Assembly (NCBI GenBank): GCA_026193675.1
Contig: JAPHSO010000302.1
Span: 1 to 5,287 of the forward strand
Reading direction: 5' to 3'
Origin: Gammaproteobacteria bacterium
GTDB taxonomy: Bacteria > Pseudomonadota > Gammaproteobacteria > Thiohalomonadales > Thiohalomonadaceae
DNA: 5,287 nt
Shown here: in pieces, positions 1-5,283 of the stretch
Position numbering within the stretch: position 1 is the stretch's first letter
Layout: each line of letters begins with the position of its first letter
Made by a program: the position numbers and the translations under genes
Notes under the pieces: model-generated
The model's database searches: none
Told to the model about the DNA's origin: nothing
Seen by the model: only the letters and a program-made list of their open reading frames with translations

Positions 1-501
1 CTGAATGATGATGGTATTCTGAAAAAGAAAGAGAGCATTGCGGTTCATGTTGAGCCATTCCCAGGTGCCAATCTTGATACCAATGCACTTAAATTTACCG
101 GGATTGATCCTTTTAATCCATTTCGTATGGCAAAACCTGAACTTAAGGCGATGGAGATGATTCTCGCCCCAATTCGCAAAGAGGTAAAAGAGACCAACTG
201 CTCAAGGGCAATTCTGGTCGGTCACAATGCCACATTTGATCTCAACTTTATGCAGGCTGCGGTTGCACGGACTAAAATCAAGAAAGACCCCTTTCACCAA
301 TTCAGCACCTTTGACACGGCAACCCTTGCCGGGCTCGCCTATGGCCAAACTGTACTAGCCAGAGCCTGTCAGGCTGCTGGCATTGAGTTCAACGAAGCCA
401 ACGCACATGCTGCGCTATACGATGCAGAACGTACCGCAGAGCTCTTCTGCGATATCGTTAACCGCTGGGATAAGATGGCAGGTTTCCCTGAACCACTATA
501 A
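1..501 (+). CDS. rnt: Ribonuclease T, 3' part (5' end outside window)
   Basis: RNase T is a DEDD-family homodimeric 3'-5' exoribonuclease that trims tRNA, 5S and 23S rRNA 3' ends and removes the end residue of the CCA tail. The reading frame is open from base 1, giving 166 visible residues. Alignment by eye to the remembered E. coli protein (215 aa) suggests about 45 N-terminal residues are missing, including the first exonuclease motif (DxE). Visible are HVEPF and GIDPFNP (residues 16-20 and 34-40), the second motif GHNATFD with catalytic Asp80, and the third motif HAALYD with His136 and Asp141. Aromatic residues matching E. coli Phe77, Phe124 and Phe146 are kept (32, 79, 101). Asn28 stands where E. 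coli has Glu73. The ATG at 127 is internal and is not the start. The gene converges on rlmD, with 16 bases between the stop codons. Confidence 0.95.
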   Translation: MNDDGILKKKESIAVHVEPFPGANLDTNALKFTGIDPFNPFRMAKPELKAMEMILAPIRKEVKETNCSRAILVGHNATFDLNFMQAAVARTKIKKDPFHQFSTFDTATLAGLAYGQTVLARACQAAGIEFNEANAHAALYDAERTAELFCDIVNRWDKMAGFPEPL

Positions 502-542
502 AGTGGTAATCGCTCTGCTACTGTTTTATGAATAGAGCGATT
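492..542. terminator. Two abutting hairpins between convergent rnt and rlmD
   Basis: Two perfect inverted repeats lie back to back. The first is ACCACT (492-497) pairing with AGTGGT (502-507) around a 4-base loop that ends in the rnt stop. The second is AATCGCTCT (508-516) pairing with AGAGCGATT (534-542) around a 17-base loop that contains the rlmD stop. Neither is followed by a clear T-tract on either strand, so this is not a textbook intrinsic terminator. The position between convergent genes suggests a role in transcript end formation or 3'-end protection on both strands. That role is inferred. Confidence 0.4.
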
Positions 543-1858
543 GATTCAACATGTGCAGTATGGGGGAACATATCCATCACGCCCGCCTTTACCATTTTAT
601 AGCCATGCTCATTAACCAGCAGCCCAGCATCTCTTGCAAGAGTTGATGGATTACATGACACATAAACAATTTTCGATGCTCCCAGCTTAGCGATATAGGG
701 GATCGCCTCCTGTGCTCCATCCCGCGCAGGATCAAGTAACACCTTGTCAAATCCCTGGCTCCACCATGCCATCTGCTCCAGCTCTTTACTGAGATCCGCT
801 GCATGATATTCAACATTCTCAATGCCGTTTCTTACTGCATTCTCTCTTGCCCGCTCAACCAGCGTCTCACTCCCTTCGACGCCAACGACCCACTTCGCTT
901 TCGTCGCGAGAGCCAGGGTGAAGTTACCAATTCCACAAAAGAGATCGAGCACTCGCTCACTCTGATCCAGATCAAGCCAATCAATCGCCCGACTAATCAT
1001 CTGTTGGTTAATATCACTATTGACCTGAGTGAAGTCGGTTGGCTGAAATTGATAACTCACGCCAAACTCTGGCAGAGCATAACTGAGGATGATCTCCTCA
1101 GGCCAAAGAGCTGTCACACTGTCAGGCCCCTTTGGTTGCAGAAAGATATGTAGGTCATACTTTTGAGCGAATGCGATCAGCTTTTGCTGATCTTCATCTG
1201 AAAGTGTTTCAAGATTTCTAAAAACCAGTGATGCCTTCTCATCATCAACTGCCACCTCAATTTGAGCGATACGGTTATGGGCCTCAAGTGTTCCTATCAG
1301 CTCACTGAGAGCATCGAGTCGCTCACCTACACTGGGGTGGAGCACTTCACAACGGTGCATATCGGTAATGAAACTATTACGCTTCTCGCGAAAACCGACC
1401 AGTACTCGCCCCTTTCCCTTTACTGAACGCACACCCAGGCGGGCTTTACGGCGATAGCCCCAGGGAGACTCATTTACAAGTGGCGTAACAATCTCATCTG
1501 CGGCAACCTTACCGATACGCTCAAAGTTATCGAGCAAGATCCTCTGTTTCGCCTCAATCTGTTTTTGAGCATCCATATGTTGTAGAGAGCAGCCGCCACA
1601 GAGACCGAAAACCGCACACTTTGGTTCTACACGATCAACTGAGGGATCTAACACTTCACAGACTTTACCTACATCGTAACTGCGATTGACTTCGACATAG
1701 TTAAACTTTACCCGCTCACCTGGAAGGGCCCCCTCAACAAAGACCGTCTTCTCATCGACTCGTGCAACACCACGACCATCATGCGAAAGACCTTCAATCG
1801 AGACTTCAACAATCTCTTCTGGTAATTTTTTATGGCGACGACGGCCTCTTTTACCCAT
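518..1858 (-). CDS. rlmD: 23S rRNA (uracil-1939-C5)-methyltransferase RlmD (RumA)
   Basis: RlmD uses S-adenosylmethionine to make m5U at position 1939 of 23S rRNA and carries a [4Fe-4S] cluster. The 446-residue protein is complete; E. coli RlmD is of similar length (about 433). After a basic N-terminus, residues about 13-72 form a TRAM RNA-binding domain (IEGLSHDGRGVAR at 21-33). Cluster cysteines are C81, C87 and C90 (C-x5-C-x2-C) plus C170. The SAM-binding motif DLFCGIGNF spans 305-313, LDPARDGA spans 375-382, and the catalytic nucleophile is C402 in YVSCNPSTLARD. The C-terminal HVESIALF carries E438, matching the general-base glutamate of the family. The ATG at 1858 is supported by AAGGTT at 1870-1865 on the minus strand, six bases upstream. 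It follows cysM by 24 bases with no visible promoter between, so the two are probably cotranscribed. relA, a frequent downstream neighbour, is absent here. Confidence 0.97.
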   Translation of the reverse strand: MGKRGRRRHKKLPEEIVEVSIEGLSHDGRGVARVDEKTVFVEGALPGERVKFNYVEVNRSYDVGKVCEVLDPSVDRVEPKCAVFGLCGGCSLQHMDAQKQIEAKQRILLDNFERIGKVAADEIVTPLVNESPWGYRRKARLGVRSVKGKGRVLVGFREKRNSFITDMHRCEVLHPSVGERLDALSELIGTLEAHNRIAQIEVAVDDEKASLVFRNLETLSDEDQQKLIAFAQKYDLHIFLQPKGPDSVTALWPEEIILSYALPEFGVSYQFQPTDFTQVNSDINQQMISRAIDWLDLDQSERVLDLFCGIGNFTLALATKAKWVVGVEGSETLVERARENAVRNGIENVEYHAADLSKELEQMAWWSQGFDKVLLDPARDGAQEAIPYIAKLGASKIVYVSCNPSTLARDAGLLVNEHGYKMVKAGVMDMFPHTAHVESIALFIKQ

Positions 1859-1882
1859 GCTATTAACCTTGATTTTAAATAT

Positions 1883-2773
1883 TTATTTTGAGGGAAAGAC
1901 ACCGGTCGACAGGTAGCGATCGCCCCTGTCGCAGATGATAGTGACGATAATGGCATTCTCAACTTCACGGGCAACTCGCAGTGCCGCAGCGACGGCTCCT
2001 CCCGAGGAGATTCCACAAAATATTCCCTCTTCCTGAGCCAGACGACGGGTTGTCTCTTCGGCCTCCTGCTGTCCCATGTCGATCATCTGATCGACACGTG
2101 AAGCCTCAAAGATCTTGGGAAGATACTCCTCTGGCCAGCGACGGATACCGGGAATAGAAGCGCCATCTTCCGGTTGAACACCCACAATCTGAATCTGCTC
2201 ATTCTGCTCTTTTAGGTATCTGGAACAGCCCATAATTGTTCCTGTAGTCCCCATTGCACTAACGAAGTGAGTAATAGTGCCCTCTGTGTCACGCCAGATC
2301 TCTGGACCGGTTGTATCATAATGGGCCTGTGGATTATCCATATTTGAAAATTGATCCAATACTATCCCACGCCCCTCACTCTCCATCTTTAGCGCAAGAT
2401 CGCGAGCACCTTCCATCCCCTCTTCCTGAGTCACCTGAACCAGTTCGGCACCATAGGCAAGCATCGATGCTCGTCGCTCAGAACTCATGTTAGAGGGCAT
2501 AATCAGAATCATCTTATACCCCTTGATTGCAGCGGCCATCGCCAACGCAATACCGGTGTTACCACTGGTTGCCTCAATCAGGGTATCACCAGGACGGATA
2601 TCTCCCCTGAGCTCAGCCCTCTGAATCATGCTGACTGCAGGTCGATCTTTTACTGAACCGGCAGGATTGTTTCCCTCCAGCTTCACCAGCACTGTTGAAT
2701 TGGAATCAACCATGCGCTGTAGACGTACCAGTGGTGTATTTCCTACAAATGATTCAATGGTCCGAAACTCCAT
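1883..2773 (-). CDS. cysM: Cysteine synthase B (O-acetylserine sulfhydrylase B)
   Basis: CysM is a cytoplasmic PLP enzyme that makes cysteine from O-acetylserine and sulfide. The B isozyme also accepts thiosulfate to give S-sulfocysteine. From the ATG at 2773 the protein has 296 residues, against about 303 in E. coli. Residue numbers here count one extra residue from a GTG codon at 2776. NNPAGSVKDRP holds the PLP lysine (K43), EATSGNTG (68-75) holds the substrate loop and N73, GTTGT (176-180) binds the PLP phosphate, and SSGGA is at 257-261. The motif IPGIRRWPEEYLP (R212, R213, W214) marks the CysM branch and matches the arginines linked to thiosulfate use in E. coli CysM. CysK has a different sequence here. 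I prefer the ATG because the weak GAGA purine tract is spaced better for it. It is first in a pair with rlmD and divergent from the HPt gene. Confidence 0.96.
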   Translation of the reverse strand: MEFRTIESFVGNTPLVRLQRMVDSNSTVLVKLEGNNPAGSVKDRPAVSMIQRAELRGDIRPGDTLIEATSGNTGIALAMAAAIKGYKMILIMPSNMSSERRASMLAYGAELVQVTQEEGMEGARDLALKMESEGRGIVLDQFSNMDNPQAHYDTTGPEIWRDTEGTITHFVSAMGTTGTIMGCSRYLKEQNEQIQIVGVQPEDGASIPGIRRWPEEYLPKIFEASRVDQMIDMGQQEAEETTRRLAQEEGIFCGISSGGAVAAALRVAREVENAIIVTIICDRGDRYLSTGVFPSK

Positions 2774-2807
2774 CACTTTCTCACAATATGCCTATCAAAT
2801 TGGGGCC

Positions 2808-2813
2808 ATTATA
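2808..2813 (-). promoter_or_regulatory. Candidate cysM promoter (-10)
   Basis: Reading the minus strand, a perfect TATAAT occurs here, predicting a transcript start near 2801 and a leader of about 27 bases before the cysM ATG. No good -35 hexamer lies 16-18 bases upstream; the best matches there are poor. That could mean activator-dependent transcription, as is usual for cys genes under CysB, but no CysB site can be defined by eye. Confidence 0.45.
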
Positions 2814-2823
2814 AAGCATGCTT
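2814..2823. repeat. 10-bp perfect palindrome between divergent promoters
   Basis: AAGCATGCTT is its own reverse complement. It directly abuts the cysM -10 and overlaps the first two bases of the -35 hexamer proposed for the HPt gene. A protein bound here could affect both divergent transcripts. Ten-base palindromes also occur by chance, so an operator role is only a suggestion. Confidence 0.3.
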
Positions 2824-2849
2824 GCCAACATATGATATTGAGTTACAAT
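2822..2849 (+). promoter_or_regulatory. Candidate sigma-70 promoter for the HPt-transpeptidase pair
   Basis: TTGCCA (2822-2827, 5/6 match to TTGACA) is followed after 16 bases by TACAAT (2844-2849, 5/6 match to TATAAT). Transcription would start near 2856, leaving a leader of about 24 bases before the HPt start codon. The promoter lies inside the 106-base cysM-HPt gap and points away from cysM, so the plus-strand pair has its own promoter. Confidence 0.5.
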
Positions 2850-2866
2850 CATAAAAAAGAGTTTAT

Positions 2867-2871
2867 GAGGG
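2867..2871 (+). promoter_or_regulatory. Ribosome binding site that fixes the HPt start
   Basis: GAGGG lies 8 bases before the ATG at 2880. A second in-frame ATG at 2865 overlaps this site and has no comparable purine tract upstream, so 2880 is the better start. Confidence 0.65.
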
Positions 2872-2879
2872 ACACAGGG

Positions 2880-3221
2880 ATGAACAGAGATCTGGATATT
2901 TTCGACTCTGAGGCTGCTATTAAACAGGCTGGCGGTGACTCAGGGCTTGCTGAAGAGCTTTTTAGCATGCTGGTCAGTGAGCTTCCTGCCTATCACCAAA
3001 AGATTGATAGCCAGTGTGAGCATGGAGAGTATGACAAACTGATTGAGACAGTCCATAAACTGAATGGAGCAACCCGCTATACAGGTGTACCCGCACTGAG
3101 TGCCGCAGCCAATCAGTTTGAACAGGCATTAAGAGGTGATAACAGCAGCCAGTATGGTGAACTCTGCAATCAACTTATTAGTGAAATCAAGCGACTAGAA
3201 GATGCCTACCCGGAACATTAA
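2880..3221 (+). CDS. Stand-alone histidine phosphotransfer (HPt) protein, BarA/GacS HPt-like
   Basis: This 113-residue protein is a single HPt domain with no kinase, receiver or membrane segment. HPt proteins are four-helix bundles that pass a phosphoryl group between receiver domains. The phosphorylatable histidine is H59 in the motif HKLNG, followed by ATRYTGVPALS. This HKLxGxxxYxGVP pattern closely resembles the C-terminal HPt domain of BarA/GacS hybrid kinases, as remembered. The helix AEELFSMLVSELPAYHQKI (24-42) also matches that type. The open frame continues upstream, but those codons are antisense to cysM; GAGGG at 2867-2871 supports the start at 2880. The stop overlaps the transpeptidase start by 20 bases. 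BarA/GacS genes are often near cysM or rlmD in related bacteria, so this may be a remnant or a split-off HPt. The partner kinase and regulator are unknown. Confidence 0.85.
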   Translation: MNRDLDIFDSEAAIKQAGGDSGLAEELFSMLVSELPAYHQKIDSQCEHGEYDKLIETVHKLNGATRYTGVPALSAAANQFEQALRGDNSSQYGELCNQLISEIKRLEDAYPEH

Positions 3222-4032
3222 TACAAGCAGAATCCTAACCGCTTTACTGCTGTTGATAAGTAGCTATCACGCAAACCTGCTGGCCTCCGCCAATCCTGAA
3301 AACAGGAGTTCATCCGCCACCTATAACGCTCAGACCTTTCAGCTCGTCACCATGGCTACAGTTCGTACCAGTCCCAATGGTGAGATTGTCGACGTTTGGA
3401 ATCCACAAACACGTTTCACCTCAAGGGAACAGCGGGGAGACTGGATCAAGGTGAGTGGGACATTTCCCAATGATCAATGGACACCTCGCATAGAACCGAT
3501 GTGGATCAACAAATTCTATACCGCCTCTTTTACTCCAAAACCGGGCCCCATCCCCTCGGGACGTCCCAAAGATGTCAGCCGCTATATTACGGTTGAAAAA
3601 TCTGATTTCACACTCAAGGTCTTCGAAACAAAGAAGGGTTCAGATGAGGAGGAGATCGTCTACACCACTAAGGTTGCCCTCGGGATGGATCGTTGCATGC
3701 CTAAGGAGAAGGGAGGCAAATGTTATTTTACCGACCCAGGTGAGTATCAAATTCGCTGGAAGATCTATGATCCTTTGGGGATTGAATGGTGTATTCCAAA
3801 GTCGATGGAAAAGGAGTTTAAGAGCGATATTGAGGCGGGCAACCGCTGTTTCCGAGGATCGATTGGTGATTACGCGCTCAATATTGGTAAGACCTATGCA
3901 ATTCATGGGACTGCCAATCCCGCCAGTATCGGTACCAAGGCATCGCACGGCTGTGTCAGAACTGCCAACACCGATATGCAACGTATCTTCAATATGATGG
4001 ATGTCGGCGATAAGGTCTATATCCGCGAATAA
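3202..4032 (+). CDS. Exported L,D-transpeptidase with SH3-like and YkuD domains
   Basis: YkuD enzymes use a catalytic cysteine to form 3-3 peptidoglycan cross-links or to attach proteins to the wall, acting in the periplasm. The 276-residue protein has an N-terminal signal peptide (R4 and R10, hydrophobic 11-20, likely cleavage after ASA at 28-30). A probable SH3b-like domain covers about 45-108 (TMATVRTSPNGE, then GDWIKV). The YkuD domain runs from about 127 (RYITVEKSDFTLKVFE) to the end, with H235 in IHGT and the signature SHGCVR with catalytic C251. Four more cysteines (165, 174, 197, 216) sit in an insert before the active site and could form disulfides. The ATG at 3202 overlaps the HPt gene by 20 bases and has only a purine run touching it, so translation is probably coupled to the HPt gene. 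Which substrate it cross-links cannot be told. Confidence 0.92.
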   Translation: MPTRNINTSRILTALLLLISSYHANLLASANPENRSSSATYNAQTFQLVTMATVRTSPNGEIVDVWNPQTRFTSREQRGDWIKVSGTFPNDQWTPRIEPMWINKFYTASFTPKPGPIPSGRPKDVSRYITVEKSDFTLKVFETKKGSDEEEIVYTTKVALGMDRCMPKEKGGKCYFTDPGEYQIRWKIYDPLGIEWCIPKSMEKEFKSDIEAGNRCFRGSIGDYALNIGKTYAIHGTANPASIGTKASHGCVRTANTDMQRIFNMMDVGDKVYIRE

Positions 4033-4041
4033 CCTCTTTTA

Positions 4042-4061
4042 ACCAAACTGGGAATCTTGGT
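4042..4061. terminator. Weak hairpin between convergent transpeptidase gene and rsmJ
   Basis: ACCAA (4042-4046) pairs with TTGGT (4057-4061) around a 10-base loop, inside the 34-base gap between the two stop codons. The stem is short and lacks a good T-tract on either strand. It is the only structure seen in this gap. Confidence 0.2.
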
Positions 4062-4066
4062 CAGCC

Positions 4067-4813
4067 TCAACGAATGTAGGCATCAAAACGGTGACTTTTT
4101 GTCGTATAGCTGTGGGTAGGTTTACGTTCAGCTAGAAGTGGCGCCTGCTTGGGGCGTTTCACCACCACTCTTTTTTTCGCTACCCTGGTCGATGCCGCCA
4201 ATAGCTCATCACCATCGGTAGCAGGCCCCAGAAGCTGCTGCAGATAGAATGACTCCTTCTTCACCAGCGCTGTTTTAGTACGATGCGGAAACATCGGATC
4301 GATATAGATCACATCCGGTTCAAGTTCGGTGCTAGCCAACCAGTCGAGCGCATCAGCTGAAATTAGTTTCAGACGTTCGGTCACCATTTGTCCAATTTCA
4401 GGGTCGGCTTGAGCTCGCCTCAATCCATCCTCGAGGAGTGCTCCGACAATGGGGGAACGCTCGATCATCGTCACAGTACAGCCCAGGGAGGTTAATAAAA
4501 ATGCATCTCTCCCCCACCCTGCTGTTGCATCTACCACAACCGGGTTAATTCCAGACTTTAGCCCGACCGCCCTGGCTATCATCTGTCCACGTCCACCACC
4601 AAAACGGCGGCGATGAGCTACAGCTCCGCCAACAAAATCGACAAAATGGGCGCCAACCGTCGGAAATTCACGGCTACTAATTGATAGCTTGTCACCATCC
4701 CATTCAAGCTCAAATGTGGCATCTTCGGAAAGAGAGAGTCCCCAATGATCAACAATCTGCAGTAGCTGATCCTCCCCTTCTAAAGTTGAGGATATTGCAT
4801 TTATCTTCATCAT
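4067..4813 (-). CDS. rsmJ: 16S rRNA (guanine-1516-N2)-methyltransferase RsmJ (YhiQ)
   Basis: RsmJ uses S-adenosylmethionine to make m2G1516 in helix 45 of 16S rRNA. The protein has 248 residues, close to the E. coli length of about 250. Features in order are HRRRFGGGRG (68-77), a family signature; VVDATAGWGRDAF (93-105), the SAM-binding loop; MIERSP (116-121), which ends in the acidic residue expected to hold the SAM ribose; IDPMFPH (171-177), the motif IV equivalent of N-methyltransferases; and the conserved KKRVVVKRP (213-221) near the C-terminus. The first two codons are tandem ATGs (4813 and 4810), immediately preceded by an in-frame TAG. No Shine-Dalgarno sequence is evident, so either ATG may be used. 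The gene converges on the transpeptidase and is divergent from tRNA-Pro. Confidence 0.95.
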   Translation of the reverse strand: MMKINAISSTLEGEDQLLQIVDHWGLSLSEDATFELEWDGDKLSISSREFPTVGAHFVDFVGGAVAHRRRFGGGRGQMIARAVGLKSGINPVVVDATAGWGRDAFLLTSLGCTVTMIERSPIVGALLEDGLRRAQADPEIGQMVTERLKLISADALDWLASTELEPDVIYIDPMFPHRTKTALVKKESFYLQQLLGPATDGDELLAASTRVAKKRVVVKRPKQAPLLAERKPTHSYTTKSHRFDAYIR

Positions 4814-4841
4814 CTAATCATCGCAGAGGGCATTTCAATAT

Positions 4842-4847
4842 ATTATC
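4842..4847 (-). promoter_or_regulatory. Possible rsmJ -10 element
   Basis: On the minus strand GATAAT (5/6 match to TATAAT) lies about 30 bases before the rsmJ start, predicting a leader of about 22 bases. The -35 region at standard spacing is a poor match, so support is weak. Confidence 0.25.
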
Positions 4848-4890
4848 GCCAAAATAGACTATGTACATTTCCCGTCACCACCATCTTGTG

Positions 4891-4896
4891 TATAAT
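4891..4896 (+). promoter_or_regulatory. tRNA-Pro promoter -10 with GC-rich discriminator
   Basis: A perfect TATAAT is followed by TCGCGC and lies 12 bases before the mature tRNA 5' end. A GC-rich discriminator of this kind is typical of stable-RNA promoters under stringent control by ppGpp and DksA. The -35 region about 17 bases upstream (TTTCCC) is a poor match. Confidence 0.55.
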
Positions 4897-4908
4897 TCGC
4901 GCTCTTTA

Positions 4909-4985
4909 CGGGACGTAGCGCAGCCTGGTAGCGCACTTCGCTGGGGGTGAAGTGGTCGGAGGTTCGAATCCTCTCGTCCCGACCA
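4909..4985 (+). tRNA. tRNA-Pro (anticodon GGG)
   Basis: This 77-nt gene folds as a full cloverleaf with encoded CCA. The acceptor arm CGGGACG (4909-4915) pairs perfectly with CGTCCCG (4975-4981), followed by discriminator A and CCA (4983-4985). The D-arm carries AGCGCAGCCTGGTAGCGC and the T-arm loop contains GGTTCGAATCC. The anticodon stem CTTCG/TGAAG includes one G-U pair and encloses the loop CTGGGGG, placing U33 before anticodon GGG at 4943-4945. C1-G72 and A73 are the bacterial proline-tRNA identity features. It should read CCC and CCU codons. The gene stands alone, with its own -10 upstream and a hairpin downstream. Confidence 0.97.
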
Positions 4986-5003
4986 ATTTTTAGAAAAATC
5001 CCT

Positions 5004-5276
5004 CTAACCAAAGCGGTAATGTTTCCGTACCGCTTTGGTGATTTTCCAGTAACAGTCCATCCCTGCTGGAAAGGTGACCAGATCACCGGCACCAAAACTT
5101 GCAACCTCTCCCCCATCAGGTGTCACCTCAACCTCACCTTCAAGTAGATAGCAGATCTCCTGTTCGTCGTAGTGCCAGGGAAACTCAGACACCTCTTTCT
5201 CCCAGATGGGCCATGATGTGACTGCCAGAGCATTTAGTCTAGAATCCTCTGGTTGATGTTCCACCATGATCTTCAT
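5004..5276 (-). CDS. Small Cupin_3 (DUF861) family protein
   Basis: This is a complete 90-residue single-domain cupin, a small beta-barrel. The core reads WHYDEQEICYLLEGEVEVTP (34-53), then FGAGDLVTFPAGMDCYWKI, ending in the conserved tail RKHYRFG. This matches the Cupin_3 group related to the ureidoglycine aminohydrolase fold. H35, E38 and E40 are possible metal ligands in the first cupin motif. The second motif lacks its usual histidine, which is normal for this group. The ATG at 5276 is preceded by GGAG at the correct distance, so the gene is intact. It converges on tRNA-Pro, and its final codons lie inside a strong hairpin. Substrate and role are unknown; neighbours give no clue within the window. 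Confidence 0.85.
   Translation of the reverse strand: MKIMVEHQPEDSRLNALAVTSWPIWEKEVSEFPWHYDEQEICYLLEGEVEVTPDGGEVASFGAGDLVTFPAGMDCYWKITKAVRKHYRFG
5007..5039. terminator. Strong 12-bp hairpin shared by tRNA-Pro and cupin 3' ends
   Basis: ACCAAAGCGGTA (5007-5018) pairs perfectly with TACCGCTTTGGT (5028-5039) around a 9-base loop. On the plus strand the stem is followed two bases later by TTTT (5042-5045), giving a plausible terminator for the tRNA-Pro transcript. On the minus strand a T5 run occurs about eight bases past the stem, after the cupin stop, so it could also act, more weakly, for the cupin. The whole hairpin lies within the last cupin codons. Confidence 0.55.
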
Positions 5277-5283
5277 TCTCAGT

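Noticed and set aside
803..1153. A 116-codon plus-strand open frame
   Set aside because: It lies entirely antisense within rlmD, which has full family motifs, and its translation resembles no known fold.
1708..2016. A 102-codon minus-strand open frame bridging cysM and rlmD
   Set aside because: It is out of frame with both genes, which have clear boundaries and motifs on the same strand. The overlap is a frame shadow.
2628..2879. N-terminal extension of the HPt reading frame
   Set aside because: Most of it is antisense to cysM. The GAGGG site and promoter place the start at 2880, and the domain begins right after it.
2774..2879. Riboswitch or T-box leader upstream of cysM
   Set aside because: The predicted leader is only about 27 bases and shows no stem-loop or specifier-like structure.
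3640..3981. A 113-codon minus-strand open frame
   Set aside because: It is a shadow of the transpeptidase gene, covering the antisense of its YkuD active site.
4961..4985. tRNA 3' end as an integration site of a genomic island
   Set aside because: No integrase gene and no repeated copy of the tRNA 3' end occur in the window. The downstream gene is an ordinary small cupin.
4986..4999. ATTTTT-AG-AAAAAT inverted repeat after the tRNA
   Set aside because: The stem is all A/T with a 2-base loop and would not form a stable hairpin. The 12-bp stem at 5007-5039 is the better terminator candidate.
4859..5116. An 85-codon minus-strand open frame across tRNA-Pro
   Set aside because: It is antisense to the tRNA gene and in a different frame from the cupin. 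Its peptide (containing DERIRTSDHFTPSEVRYQ) is the kind of spurious translation seen antisense to tRNA genes.
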